Shown here piece after piece: positions 12,386 through 23,162 of a stretch of DNA of 64,000 bases. This stretch comes from Climacteris rufus (lineage: Eukaryota > Chordata > Aves > Passeriformes > Climacteridae). The notes beneath the pieces are model-generated. The model was not told the DNA's origin. It saw only the letters and a list, made by a program, of their open reading frames with translations, and searched no databases. Numbering within the stretch: the first letter of the stretch is position 1; each line of letters starts with the position of its first letter. The DNA is taken from the NCBI GenBank assembly GCA_013398175.1, contig VZRZ01007319.1, positions 1,150,347 through 1,214,346 on the forward strand, in the 5' to 3' direction. The position numbers and the translations under genes are program-made.

Positions 12386-13252
12386 TGTCTTTCTCAGAGA
12401 TTTGCCATAATGAAAAATCAGATCCTAGACAATGATCAGAAATGATAGAGAGTTTTCCTTGATGGATTTAGTTAATGTGACTTACTCATGTACTGATGTC
12501 TAGATTTGGAGCCGAGAATACGTATTTTCAAGGATATTTCCTCCTGTGATGTGGTATAGGTTGTGTCTGCTAGGATCATGTAGACTTCCTTCAGTTACTT
12601 CATGTGACTTCACACAAGTTACATTAATTTTTTCCACACATAGTTTACCCCTTAGGTTAGTTTTGGATTAGGCATTTCCTTAACTTTCGACTGACCTGCT
12701 ACATATTCAGCTACTTAATGAGAGTTGCTCTGTATGTTGTGGAAGACAATAAAGTAAATTGTTGGAGCTGGAGACATAACCCAGACTCATGGATTTGCCT
12801 AACTGTTCGTGAAATTTATTTATTTACTTAGGGAGGGTAGAAAACTGGGTTTAAATAGTAGCCTGTTTAAAAAACTCTGAGTTTCGTGGCATTAGGAATG
12901 AAGGCACTTCCTCACCAGTCTCAGCACAAATATTGCAAGTGTCTTATCCCTTCTTGCTTGGCATGTTCCCTTGTTAGGGGTATCTACAAGGCAGGTATCT
13001 GGTACTTGATTCTCCCCAGGCTCTTGTTCCCTGTAACAGATCTGTGGTACAGATTCAGAGAATGCTAGCGATCAGTTCTCAAGGTTTCCTAGTTTACAAC
13101 TTGTTATGGTTTAGGTATCTGAGATCCATGTGACCTTTTGAAAATATTAAAACTTTTCCAACAGACTGAAATAGAGGGGCATTTGGGTACTCTACAGTGT
13201 TCTCTCAGGTGCTTTCTGAGCTTTCAGGCTACTTGTTGATGGTGACTACCAA

Positions 13253-13262
13253 TTTTTTTTTT
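13253..13262. repeat. Poly-T tract (T10)
   Basis: Ten uninterrupted T follow CCAA. It is one of the eleven T-runs of ten or more counted on this strand. Confidence 0.8.
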
Positions 13263-14041
13263 CATCTTTAAGACACATCTTTAAGTATTCTGTCTCTAAG
13301 CAGACAGCCTTTGCATCTGATTCTCCACCCCTGTATTTTACTTTCAGCTTTGTTTTTCTTGTCCAGTTGCGGCTTTGCCAAGCTTATGCAACTGAGATGG
13401 TGATAGCTGCCTTGATTTCTGTTATATCTAAAGGCTATATGTAAATTCTCTCAGCAGGGCCCTTACAGGCTGAACATGTGAACAAGAGAAAGGGATTTTA
13501 CTTGTCTTTGGGATACTAGCAGAGCCTGGAGTGGTTGGATAATTGACCACTGAAAGCCTTGAGAGATTTCTTTTTTTGTTTGAGAAGGTGGTGGTGGCCA
13601 AGGCTTTTTGGTGGTATATGAAAATAGCTCCAGAATTCAAGGAGTGTGTTGTCCATGTTGAATGCTGCTCACATAAATGTATGGGAGTTGTTACTCTCTT
13701 GTTATTATACCAAGTGCCTCCCAAGATGAATGGTCTATACTGCCATAATATTTCAAAGTACGATTATTAGTCTTTTCTGGTCTTAAACGAAACCAAGTCT
13801 ATCCATTGAAAATTACCTTGAAAATCCTCTTAGTGCGAATGATCTCATTTTCAAAACCACCTCCTCAGGTTACAACTGCACTAAGCACCCAACTGGCTGC
13901 AGTTCTAATGACACTCCCAGCTGTAGCCATGTAGATGTCCGTGTGTACAACCCATTTTGTGCGGCTCCCAGCGTGCTGGTTGACTTCCCTTGTTGTTTGT
14001 TTGTATTTTCCCCACCACTCACAGAGGACGCAATCAGGCTA

Positions 14042-14051
14042 TTTTTTTTTT
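14042..14051. repeat. Poly-T tract (T10)
   Basis: Ten T are followed by GTTTTTAAA. It borders the segment at about 14,060-14,260 that looks like a conserved noncoding element. Confidence 0.8.
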
Positions 14052-14314
14052 GTTTTTAAATTGTGACACCGCAGCTATAAATCTGTCAAAATTGCAAGGG
14101 CATAACAAAGAGTAGATCTGACCGGTGGCACTGTTATCTTTCTCTTAGCATTTCCCTGGAATTCTAGCTGACAGCAGCCCTTAATATAAATTTGTTGTTT
14201 GCAAGGAGCTCTGTTTAAGCCAGCAAATTATTGTGCCAGTGTGTGACACTAACCATACTGGAGGATAAAGAGCAGTGAAGCATTTATGATGCTAAAATAA
14301 TTTCAGGTCATGCC

Positions 14315-14325
14315 TTTTTTTTTTT
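14315..14325. repeat. Poly-T tract (T11)
   Basis: Eleven T are followed by CCTTT. This is simple sequence without coding meaning. Confidence 0.8.
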
Positions 14326-15492
14326 CCTTTGTGTAGTTTTGCTTTTATTACTAGTGCTAAAATGGTTCTTGCAGTGCAAGTGAGAAAACCAGACTGAACC
14401 TCCTGTTTTTTTGTTGGGCTCCCAGCTGGAAATCCCTCCCTCGATTTTCCATTGATAAAAGTGTCACAAAGGGAATCCAGAGCAGGGGAATAGGCGGAAA
14501 TAGAACAATGCAAAGTCTTGGACTTGAATCACAAAGAAAGTTAACTAATGTAGATACAGTACTGGACGAGCTGCTGCTCCTTTCATGACCAGGTTCATTT
14601 ACCTGTGGTCTTAGCATTTGTGGCTGCCCTCAAAGCCATGTAACAAATCAGCTATTTATTCTCTCTTTGCTGTGGAGGCTCTTTAAAAGATATTGCAGAG
14701 CATTTTCTTCTCTCCCTTCCTATGGTCTGCTTTATTTGCCCTTCAAGAATTCAGAGTCTCAGTAGGGGCTAGAAAACCCACATACAAGAATGCTTTTATT
14801 GTTAATCTATAAAATATGTCTTTCACTAATAAAATAAAGATGTGACATTTATAGAGCTCTGATAAGGAACATAGCAGTGGAAAAGGCCCAGGTCTCCTGC
14901 TGTTCAAATTAAGGGTGGCTGATTTCAGTGAGAGAAGAAGCAGGCTTGTTAAATGTGCATTTTAACACGTGCACTCAGGTGTTCCCGTGATGCTTGAAAA
15001 ACTTTCAGGAATATTTTGCTAGAATTGAGAAGTAACTTCATAAAGGACTTCTTTCATTTAAGTGACTGAGGAGAGTTAGTGCTCCTTCAGAGTGTTTGGA
15101 GAGGAAAGATTACTTGAGATTAGTTTCTTTAATTAGGTGGTTGAGTTTATACTTTTTCTAGACTTTCTTAGCATTGTATCACTAAAACAATAGCTTCTGT
15201 ATTGTTGCTGTGTTTGACCTTTGTGTCACAGTCAAAGAGCTGACATCATGATGTTTGCCACGGTGTCTCTTGTGGTCACCTTCCCACTATCTGCTGTAGG
15301 TGAGTGCCTGCATGCAACAGTGACGAGAAAGGGGCTTGGAAGCCCCTGTGGAAGACACTGGTGCATGTCTTGCGCTGGATGCTGCAGGGAGTGCAGTGGT
15401 CTGTGATGCAGGAAGCTCAGTCCTGAGTGAGGCAGTGATCCACTGCCTGTAGCTGCAGTGGGAACAGCAGCTACAGCACCCCACACCAGTGC

Positions 15493-15510
15493 TCAGCACA
15501 GCACAGCACA
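15493..15510. repeat. Short CAGCA pentamer repeat
   Basis: About three and a half units of CAGCA occur in a row. It is a minor tandem repeat. Confidence 0.7.
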
Positions 15511-15600
15511 ACTTGTTGCAGACCAGGATCTCTTGAGCTTTGCTGAGAAGCACTGTGGTTGCCCTCTGGGCATACCTTCCCCTGTGAAAGAGTAAGTGCT

Positions 15601-15672
15601 GCTCTTGTCTTTCTCTTCTGTTCTCTTCTGCTCTATTTTCCCCCTCTTCCCCTTTTCCTGTCTTTCTTAAAC
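15601..15672. repeat. Pyrimidine-rich tract with decamer duplication
   Basis: About seventy bases are nearly all C and T. TTCTCTTCTG occurs twice in tandem at 15,611-15,630. It could act as a polypyrimidine splicing signal or simply be low-complexity DNA. Confidence 0.65.
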
Positions 15673-16997
15673 TCGCCTAAATGCCACAGAGCCCCACGCT
15701 GAAGTCTGTTTCCTTGTTCTTATGGTTTATTGTGGTGGGGTTACAAGAATGCACAGGACTATTGAAGCATGGAATGACTACATAGCAGGAATCTGTTATG
15801 TAATGAGCAAATAAGCATGATATGCTTGGCCTATCTATATGTTTTTCAAGGGTACAAAGGAAAATATGCAAAAGAGTAAGTGAACAAGACAGAAGACTGG
15901 AAATAGTGTTTGGATTTATTGGAGATTTCAAATCTCTTCATCTGACCCTGTAAATCAGAGCCATTGTATTTTTTGTGCTGGGTTTGGGTTTTTTTATTTA
16001 ATTATTATTGGGCCACCCTTCCTTTAAGCCAAAAAAGGAAATGCAAGAGGCAAAAATACTTTCAGCTGAAAACCAAGTAAGAATAAATCATGGTGTGCTA
16101 CCTTAATAATGCTATTAAAAATTGCCTTCCAGTGAAGCATACTGAAACCTAGAAATAGTAACTGCTTTAAGTGATACAATTTGTCTAGCATTTTGACAAT
16201 GCAGGAGTTTTTTCTTCTTGCCAGTATAAGGAGATAAGAGTCAGTGAACTTGGCTTTCTTACTGCCCCTGCTCTGCCCAACATGCTATTTCCATGCAGAG
16301 AGATGGACTCTTCATGCCTGTGCCTTTTCACCACAATATGAATACATGAGAGGCAAAATGTGCCCTTGCCTAAGATATGTACTCTGTGTATGAGTAAATA
16401 TAACAACCCAGGCCATTTATTTTGATCACTGTTTTGCATAATATGCAGTAACCACATGCAAATACCATATACAGCAGAGGAAGATGTTAAGAGCCAATTC
16501 TTACTAGATCCTAAATGGGATACTAATTGGGGAACGATTGCAAATAAAGCTATCCCACATTGTCCTTAAGAGACTCAGATTTGGAAAAGGCATGTTATCT
16601 GTTGTAGTGGGCAGAGCATCCACTGAATCACAGTGTTTTTGTTTAAGAAAGGGCTGCCAAACATTGAAGGCAGGGAAAGCAGAATTGTTTTTCATGCTCT
16701 TGGTGCCAAAGAAGGAAAATAAGGTAACAGAAGAAAGGAGTAACATTCTGAAGGTGCTTGGGATTTTTTTCTGTTACAAATAAAAAATTAGATATTTATA
16801 AGAAATGAGGGCAATTTAGTTGAGTGTTCTGCTTTGGACAATTGTAACACTAATAGGATGGAAGCAGGATAAGCAGTTGCTACAATTATAGCTGCAGTTA
16901 CTAAGAGAAATCCACATTCTGTTATTTGAATGAAGCATTCAGTGTGTGGCTGAAAGGCAGAAGTATCTTAAAGAGACAGGGAAAGAAAATTATCATC

Positions 16998-17032
16998 TTT
17001 TTTTGTTTGTTTGTTTTGTTTTGTTTATTTTA
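16998..17032. repeat. TTTG/TTTTG repeat
   Basis: A T-run passes into three TTTG-like units and then TTTTG units. It is a short interrupted microsatellite. Confidence 0.8.
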
Positions 17033-18510
17033 TTATCCACATGCTTTTCTTGAGAAAGTTTCTGCACATGATTCATCCAAGAGTTCAAATCCAGTCTTTT
17101 CTTTGCACCCAAAGCAGTTTAAACAGTTTGAAAAAGAGAGTAAATGTATTTTATGCATTAAAATAGTATATATGTATAAAAGTTAAAGTAGCTGCAAGAG
17201 AGCAAAATGGAACAATTGAGTTTGTATTCCCTGTAGCCCACTAAAATTTATGGGTCATGCACAAATTATTCAAAGGGTAATTTCCCTTCCATTTTCATCA
17301 GGTTTCTTAGTATTGTGAGCCATTATTTGCTTCCTTTCAGTGATGTGTCAACCAACATCACTTTTCTTTCTGGATGCGGCCAAATTTTGTTCATTAGAGA
17401 GATTACAACACAAGAACAGTTGTGCCTTTAGAGTACTGGAATTTAAGGGGTATGTTTATGCTTTGGATAGAGATCACTCATTGCTGGTGTTACTCAAATT
17501 AGGGCTGAAGTCATGGAAATCTTGACTTTTTGCCCACTTCATGTATCTTTGACAATTTAGCATGTATGGTGGGCAGTTTCCAAACGCAAACAGATGGTGT
17601 GCTCATGAACACCAGGACACAGAAAGGTGTTATTAATACTGGGTTTGTGCCTTTTTAAATGAAAGATGCAGATCTATGGCTGGTATAAATTAGCATATTC
17701 CTGTCAATCAAAGTTATGCCAACAAAGATGGAATTGGAATCTGTCTTCCTGTCCACTATTTTTAAACACGATGCTGGAAACTGCTTGTGGTTTTGTTTCT
17801 GTATGTTTCTCTATTGTCTTACACTGTCGTTGTGGCAAAAGGTGTTCTCTAGTCATCCTTTGGGTTTTTTTTCAGATGACTAAACACAGTTTTCCAGCAG
17901 GTCTCAGCTTCATCTCCTTCTTTAAACTCCTCCTATTTCTATTTTTCCCATTTTCCAATTTTGAATATGAAAGTAACTTCTTGCATCCTTATGCTTCCAG
18001 CTGTGGAAACAGGATAGGATGTCTTCTCTCCTTTCCTGCTTTTCCATACCCATCCCTGTGGATTCACACATCCTGCAGAACTGCTTGAACTTAAGCTCAA
18101 GTTATGTCTTGCAAAAAGCCCAGAAAAATAGTACGGCTCTGAGTTGAAAAGTATTAGTCACGCTTGTATAGTGCAGAGTGACTGACAAGGTTAGTGCAGG
18201 TTGTGCTGGGGTTTCCTGGGTGGTGACTACATGGATGCTTTGCAAGTCCTGCTGTGCTGGCTTGCACCTGGCTCTGGACTTCCCAGAGGATAACACTGAA
18301 CCAAATTGGATGAGCTGTTCCCATTCAAAATGTCAAATTTGTGTTCTTAATTTCCAATGAGGATGTAATGTGATAGCAGAATCATTCTGTAAAGGGTCAT
18401 ACATTTTTTTACTGTCAGTTTGTGAGGCTCAGACAGAAGGAAATGATCAAAATCACTCGATGCTCGTTATTTATTAATTGAGTTCTGGCAGAGCCTTGCT
18501 ACATTCTGGC

Positions 18511-18550
18511 TTTTTGTTTGTTTCTTTGTTTACAAACAAAAAAAAAGACA
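18511..18550. repeat. T-rich then A-rich inverted segment with forkhead-like core
   Basis: A T/G-rich arm turns into an A/C-rich arm at a near-perfect palindrome: TTTGTTT, two bases, AAACAAA (18,525-18,540). The centre contains TGTTTAC, the consensus core for forkhead transcription factors. The structure is visible; any binding is inference. Confidence 0.5.
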
Positions 18551-19035
18551 AGCACAGTTCACAAAATAAACAAAAAGGGAAATTTGTTAACAAAGATTTC
18601 TGACAGGAAAGAAATGGCATTTGGGGGCATTTCAGTGGAGGTGCCTTGGAATACAGAGAGAGCATCTTGGCATTGTGTCACCCTTTCTGAGTGTTGCTCC
18701 GGAAAGAGAAGGACACTTTAGAGAACTGCAGACCATGAATCTTCTATGCAAGCATGCTGGGTTACCAGAAAATACTTATCCTGGCAAGTTCTGTGGTGGG
18801 GATATTTTAAGTGCTTGCACTTTGCTGCTTGTATGGATTTACTGTCTTAAAAGAAAAAAGAAAAGTGAAACTAACAAGAAGCTCCGACTGTTTCTTTGCT
18901 TTTCTGTCTCTCTTCCTTGTTTCTGTATGTATTGAGGTAAAGAATAGTATATTGAAGTAATTGTATCTTTCTTTCCTAACTGTGGCTTCTTGACTTGAAA
19001 AGTCCCTGCTTGGAGCTCAGTGTTTCCTTCTGCAG

Positions 19036-19193
19036 TGAACCTTCTGCAGACAGACCCTTTCGTAGATGCTGTGGCCTGGATGGAGCTGTGTCAAAGCCTG
19101 GGGTGTGATGTTTACATTGATGAAAGGCCTGAAGATTCAGCTGCTGGTCTCCCCCACCCTCGATTAAAAATTAACCAAATACAGGTGTTTGTT
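19036..19193 (+). other. Exon-like stop-free segment, unproven
   Basis: The left border is TTTCCTTCTGCAG, a good acceptor. One frame then stays open for about 50 codons and reads like ordinary protein, including DPFVDAVAWMEL and CDVYIDERPED. The right border, AATACAG then GTGTTTG, is a weak donor, and the frame stops soon after at 19,203. I recognise no family. A length of about 158 bases is normal for a vertebrate internal exon, but a stop-free stretch of this size is common by chance. Confidence 0.12.
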
Positions 19194-19305
19194 TCACAGG
19201 AATAGCTAAGAACACTCTCTGATCAGCATAATCCTCCTGTCAAATTTTCAGACTTGCTCCAGAGCCTGAAGCCATTTTTATATCGCAATAAATTAGCAAC
19301 AAAAA

Positions 19306-19320
19306 CAGCAGCAGCAGCAG
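19306..19320. repeat. (CAG)5 microsatellite
   Basis: Five perfect CAG units follow an A-run and are followed by AAATAAATT. No coding frame surrounds it. Confidence 0.85.
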
Positions 19321-21100
19321 AAATAAATTTAAATAAGTCAGTGATACATACTTACTTGCCTGCTCTCTTTCTCCAAAATGGCTGATTTTTTTTTCCTGAA
19401 AATTTCCCTCAAAATATCAGTCTGAGGCAGGTATTAGAAGATTTTCGTTAAAATATTTTAAAACATATTTTATGTTTATATGAAGCATTTTTAATTGAAA
19501 TATTAATTCACTTATTTGCCAGAGTTGTAAAAAGCTAAAACCAAGGCTCTTGAGGAAGAGGGTTGAATAGTCTTCAGATTGCAGTCATGGTTGCTATGAG
19601 AATTGCCTTCTTTGGGCTGCTAGTCTAAAGGTGTTGTGTTCAGCTGCAACTCTATATGCCCTGTCCTTGAGATACCCATTTCTCTGGCTTTCACTTTCCT
19701 CTACTGCTGTTCTGTGAAGTGGTAGAAAAAAAATTGGTCCAGGAGATCTTTCTTTCCAGGTCACATAGATCTGCATTGTTTCTGCTCTCCTTTTCTTGTC
19801 CATGTCTTTGGCTTCACAAATGTTTCTTTCTTCCTTTTGGGTTAGAGGTGGAACTTTCAAAAGGGCAAAATACATGGCAAGACCTGCTGGACTTTTGCTC
19901 TGGCCCTGTCCTCATCAGTTGAGCCCCAGGGATTCTGCAACTTACGCCGTAAACAAGAAGCCAGCGTCAGCTGCTGAAGCTCCTACTGCTTTTCTCTGCT
20001 TTTACCCCATCAGTGCTTTTTGGACTGTAGTGGTACCCAGCAGGGGTCTGCTGCAGTTTCTCTTGCCTGGCTAAGTGGCTGTGGTGGTTCTTCTTGAGCC
20101 ATGTCAACACCAGGACCTGGGAGGTGTCACAGGGTGCACCCATGTCTGCACAACTGCTTTGTTGAGTTTGGCAGCATAACCTGTTGCGATACAGGAAATA
20201 TTTGCTCATCTGGGTCTCCTGAAGAGAACAGGCAGGTCTAGAAAGGTGGTCAGGGCAGGGCCATTGAAAGCACTTGCAGACATGGAAGAGTCCAGCTCTC
20301 CCTGGCTGTGAGATGGCTCCCTGAAGCACTGCTAAGAATCCCCCTTGCTGTTCCTCTGTGCTCAAATCAATCCCAGTTGAAGCTGGGAGTACTATTTGCA
20401 TACCTCACCGGTTGTTCAGGCTAAATTAATATTTGTATAGCACACTGTGTTCCCCATATTGTAAGGACTACATGAACGCTGCTGTTTCTAGGCAGCTACA
20501 TCCTATGCTTGAATGTTGTAAATGTACTTAGCCAGGACAGACAAGACTCATTGCATTTGTTTAGAAAAACCCTGTCAGTCCCTTTGTATATGTGTGAATG
20601 CATTTTTTGACATAGGTGGTGTGTTTACTGTAAAGCTGAAACTCCCCTCTGTTGGAATAACCCTGTTTCAAAGGTTGTTTTTTGTGTTCATTTGCCATTT
20701 TTTATTCTGCTTGCCACTGCCTTGCATGGTGGGGGGAGTATTATGTAGTTTTTTCAGGGTCTTTCCCTGCTTGTAGAAACCTTCCAATGCATGCATAAAT
20801 CCCCCAGCAATGCTTTTTCTTAAGCTGAGAACATAAATAGAGTAGATTATTGTCTGGTAAAGCTGATTGGTATTCCTTAAATCTTGATCTCATCCCTTGC
20901 TTATTCACACATCATCTGCACAGAAGATATTTCTGCTGTCTTCTGAACTCTGTTTCACACAGTCCAGTGAGATGTTAAAAAATAAGAATTTTATAAATCT
21001 TTGCTAAACCAAATTAAAGCATTAAATGAAATCTGGGGGGGGAAAAAAGTCTGAAAAAATAATTAATTCAAGCTAATAAATGTTCTTCTGGTCATAGATT

Positions 21101-22050
21101 GTCAAAATTCTCCTGCAGCATGTGAAAGAGGGTGATTTCTCCAAAGGTTCTGCCTGCAGAGCATCTGCTGGAGATGAGAGCATCAGGAAAAGCAGAACGA
21201 GCCGTGGCATCGGTGCTGTTGCACGGTCGGCATCGCGGCCTGCGGGAGCAGAGCAGCGCGCTCGGGCTCCTGCAGGAAAACCTGGGCTTGTAGCTCTCAG
21301 CGCCTGGGATTCTGCCTGTTGTGTCACGCTGCCATAAATCCTGAGCAGCTCCATTGAAATGGAGGGAATTACTCCAGATTTATGCCAGTTTCGGTGAAAA
21401 GAGGCTTTCTGCTGAATGGATCGGGGTAGGCACTCGCCAGGTGGAAGGGAAAGAAGTGACTCAGCGTTTGCTGATCACTGGCTTTCGCCAAGCGCAGTCA
21501 CAGGTTTCCTTTTTTTTCCCTCCTTCTTCTCCCTGGCCCCTCCTTTTTTTTCTTTTTTTTTCTTTTTTTTCTGGGTGAGTGACTGCTTTGTGCACCACGC
21601 AGTAAAGAGGACTTGGTTTCTGAGGGAAGAAGGGATGCACTGGGAGGATGAAGCAGCCTGAGTGCTTGCTGTGAGCAAGGAGCTTGTGGAGGGGCAGATG
21701 ACCCTTGCTAGAAGCAATCGGCCCCTCATTTCGGAGTGTGCAGTATTGGCTTCTGCTTCTTGCCCTTGGGAGACAAATGTTTATAAGAGGGAGTTCTCTG
21801 TCTGCATGGCTGGCCTCGTATTTCTGTCTGCACGGCAATAACCCACTAAGGACAGTGACAGCAGTTCCCCCTGTGGTGCACACAAGGGAGCAAAGCCTGC
21901 AGCAGAGCAGAGGGAGCTGCAGATGAGTGCTGCCTCTTAATTCCCCCCCATCTGCAACCACCCTGCTGTGCCTCCCCAGCAAGCTCATGAGCCAGCAGCA
22001 GTGACCATTACCTGCACCCACAAAAAAGAGCGAAGGGGGAGAAAACCTCT
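21101..22050. other. CpG-rich patch beside a polypyrimidine tract
   Basis: From about 21,190 to 21,480 CpG becomes frequent (AACGAGCCG, CACGGTCGG, ATCGCGGCC, GCGCGCTCGG and others). A long C/T tract follows. The open frames on both strands here, the longest 186 codons on the minus strand, are driven by composition: the minus one reads the polypyrimidine tract as a run of Lys and Glu. I see no recognised gene. A small promoter, enhancer or GC-rich first exon is possible. Confidence 0.3.
21504..21572. repeat. Polypyrimidine tract, possible triplex-forming DNA
   Basis: The plus strand is C and T only, apart from one short G-containing interruption near 21,535. The right part (21,537-21,572) is uninterrupted and contains T8-C-T9-C-T8 blocks that are nearly mirror symmetric. 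Such mirror polypyrimidine tracts can form intramolecular triplex DNA; whether this one does is not visible from sequence. Confidence 0.65.
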
Positions 22051-23100
22051 GTAGGTAGGTTCTATGACCATGTGCCAGTTCGGTAAATACTGGGGTTTAT
22101 TTTGGACTACCCAATAAGTGTACTTCAAATTTAGAAATGGTGTTGAATTACTGCAATGAAAAATGGGATTTAAAAACTCTAAATGGGGAAGACAATAGCG
22201 TACTGTCGATCTCTGACAAACATGGGTTGTTGAACTGAAGCTCCCTGAATGTTTCAGCCCATCTGTCTTGATAGTTTCTGTGTCTTAATCACGGATTTCA
22301 TGAAGTGTCTAATTTTCTTTTTTTAGCTTTCTGTCTTCCTCTTGTACAAAAGTTAAGGCAGGGAAATCATCTAAGCTGGATTTACTTTTGCATTCGAGAG
22401 AAAAGCAGTCTATAAAAAGAAGTGAGTGGTGTGTGTGCTGGGAAACCAAGTTTGTCTGCTTTGGGTTTGGGGCGCAAGATTTTCCCACCCTCAGTGCTGG
22501 TACTGCAGTGGTTATCGGGACAGCTGAGGAGTGCAAGTATAGGTGCATACCGCATTACTGCCAGCGTTTTTAATTGACTGGCACTGGTCCATGGTTGTCT
22601 AAACAGTGTGGACTGGCTCTACTGAAGTCACTGGCAGAATTCCTTTGCTGTCCCTCCCACTGCTGCCACTGTTCCTGGCAGCTGTCAAGACGTACTGGCA
22701 AGTCCCTGAGCCCTCTTGCACCTCGGGAAGTCTGCAGCAACTCTTCTGAACTGGAGAGCTACTTCCTATTCATAGCTGTGAGGCAGAAAGCACAAACCAA
22801 CCAACAGAAATGTTCACCCCAAATTCAGAGCATTTTAATTGACCCCTCAGGAGAGTCATTAAAGGAAGGTTGTGCAACTCCAGGTTCTCCCTGTGTGAAT
22901 CCATCACATGGAGCTTACTCAATTTCTGGCGAGAGTGAAAATTTTTGCCCCTGCCCCTCACAGAGCACAGATAAGGCCATGTATATTTGCAGTGTGTACT
23001 ATGCAGAAGACACTGATTGACATTAATTAGGAGTGGGAGGTGTGAAAGTGTAAAAATAAAATTCCTTTCTGTCAGGTTTACTATTAGAAGTGAAGTACAT

Positions 23101-23162
23101 GGTGTGACACTGAGTGCATGTGAGCATGCACGTGTGTCTGCATGTGAGTGTGTGTGGAGTGG
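23101..23162. repeat. Degenerate TG/CATG-rich patch
   Basis: GTG, TGTG and CATG units recur irregularly for about sixty bases. It probably derives from an old dinucleotide repeat. Confidence 0.6.

Larger units (their letters stand above)
11901..21100. other. AT-rich noncoding stretch, no gene recognised
   Basis: No convincing gene is present. Open frames reach 144 codons (minus strand, near 20.0-20.4 kb) without recognisable motifs. The stretch holds several T-rich tracts, a TTTG repeat, a CAG5 run and a pyrimidine tract. Two AT-rich segments, about 11,990-12,240 and 14,040-14,260, have the texture of conserved noncoding elements, and one stop-free segment at 19,036-19,193 has a splice-like left border. 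The whole would fit intronic or intergenic DNA. Confidence 0.55.

Noticed and set aside
21461..22021. 186-codon open frame on the minus strand
   Set aside because: Its C-terminal part is the polypyrimidine tract read as Lys/Glu-rich sequence. The length is a product of composition.
22574..23020. 148-codon open frame on the plus strand
   Set aside because: No family is recognised and no splice or promoter context is visible. The Cys/Ser-rich composition follows local base content.
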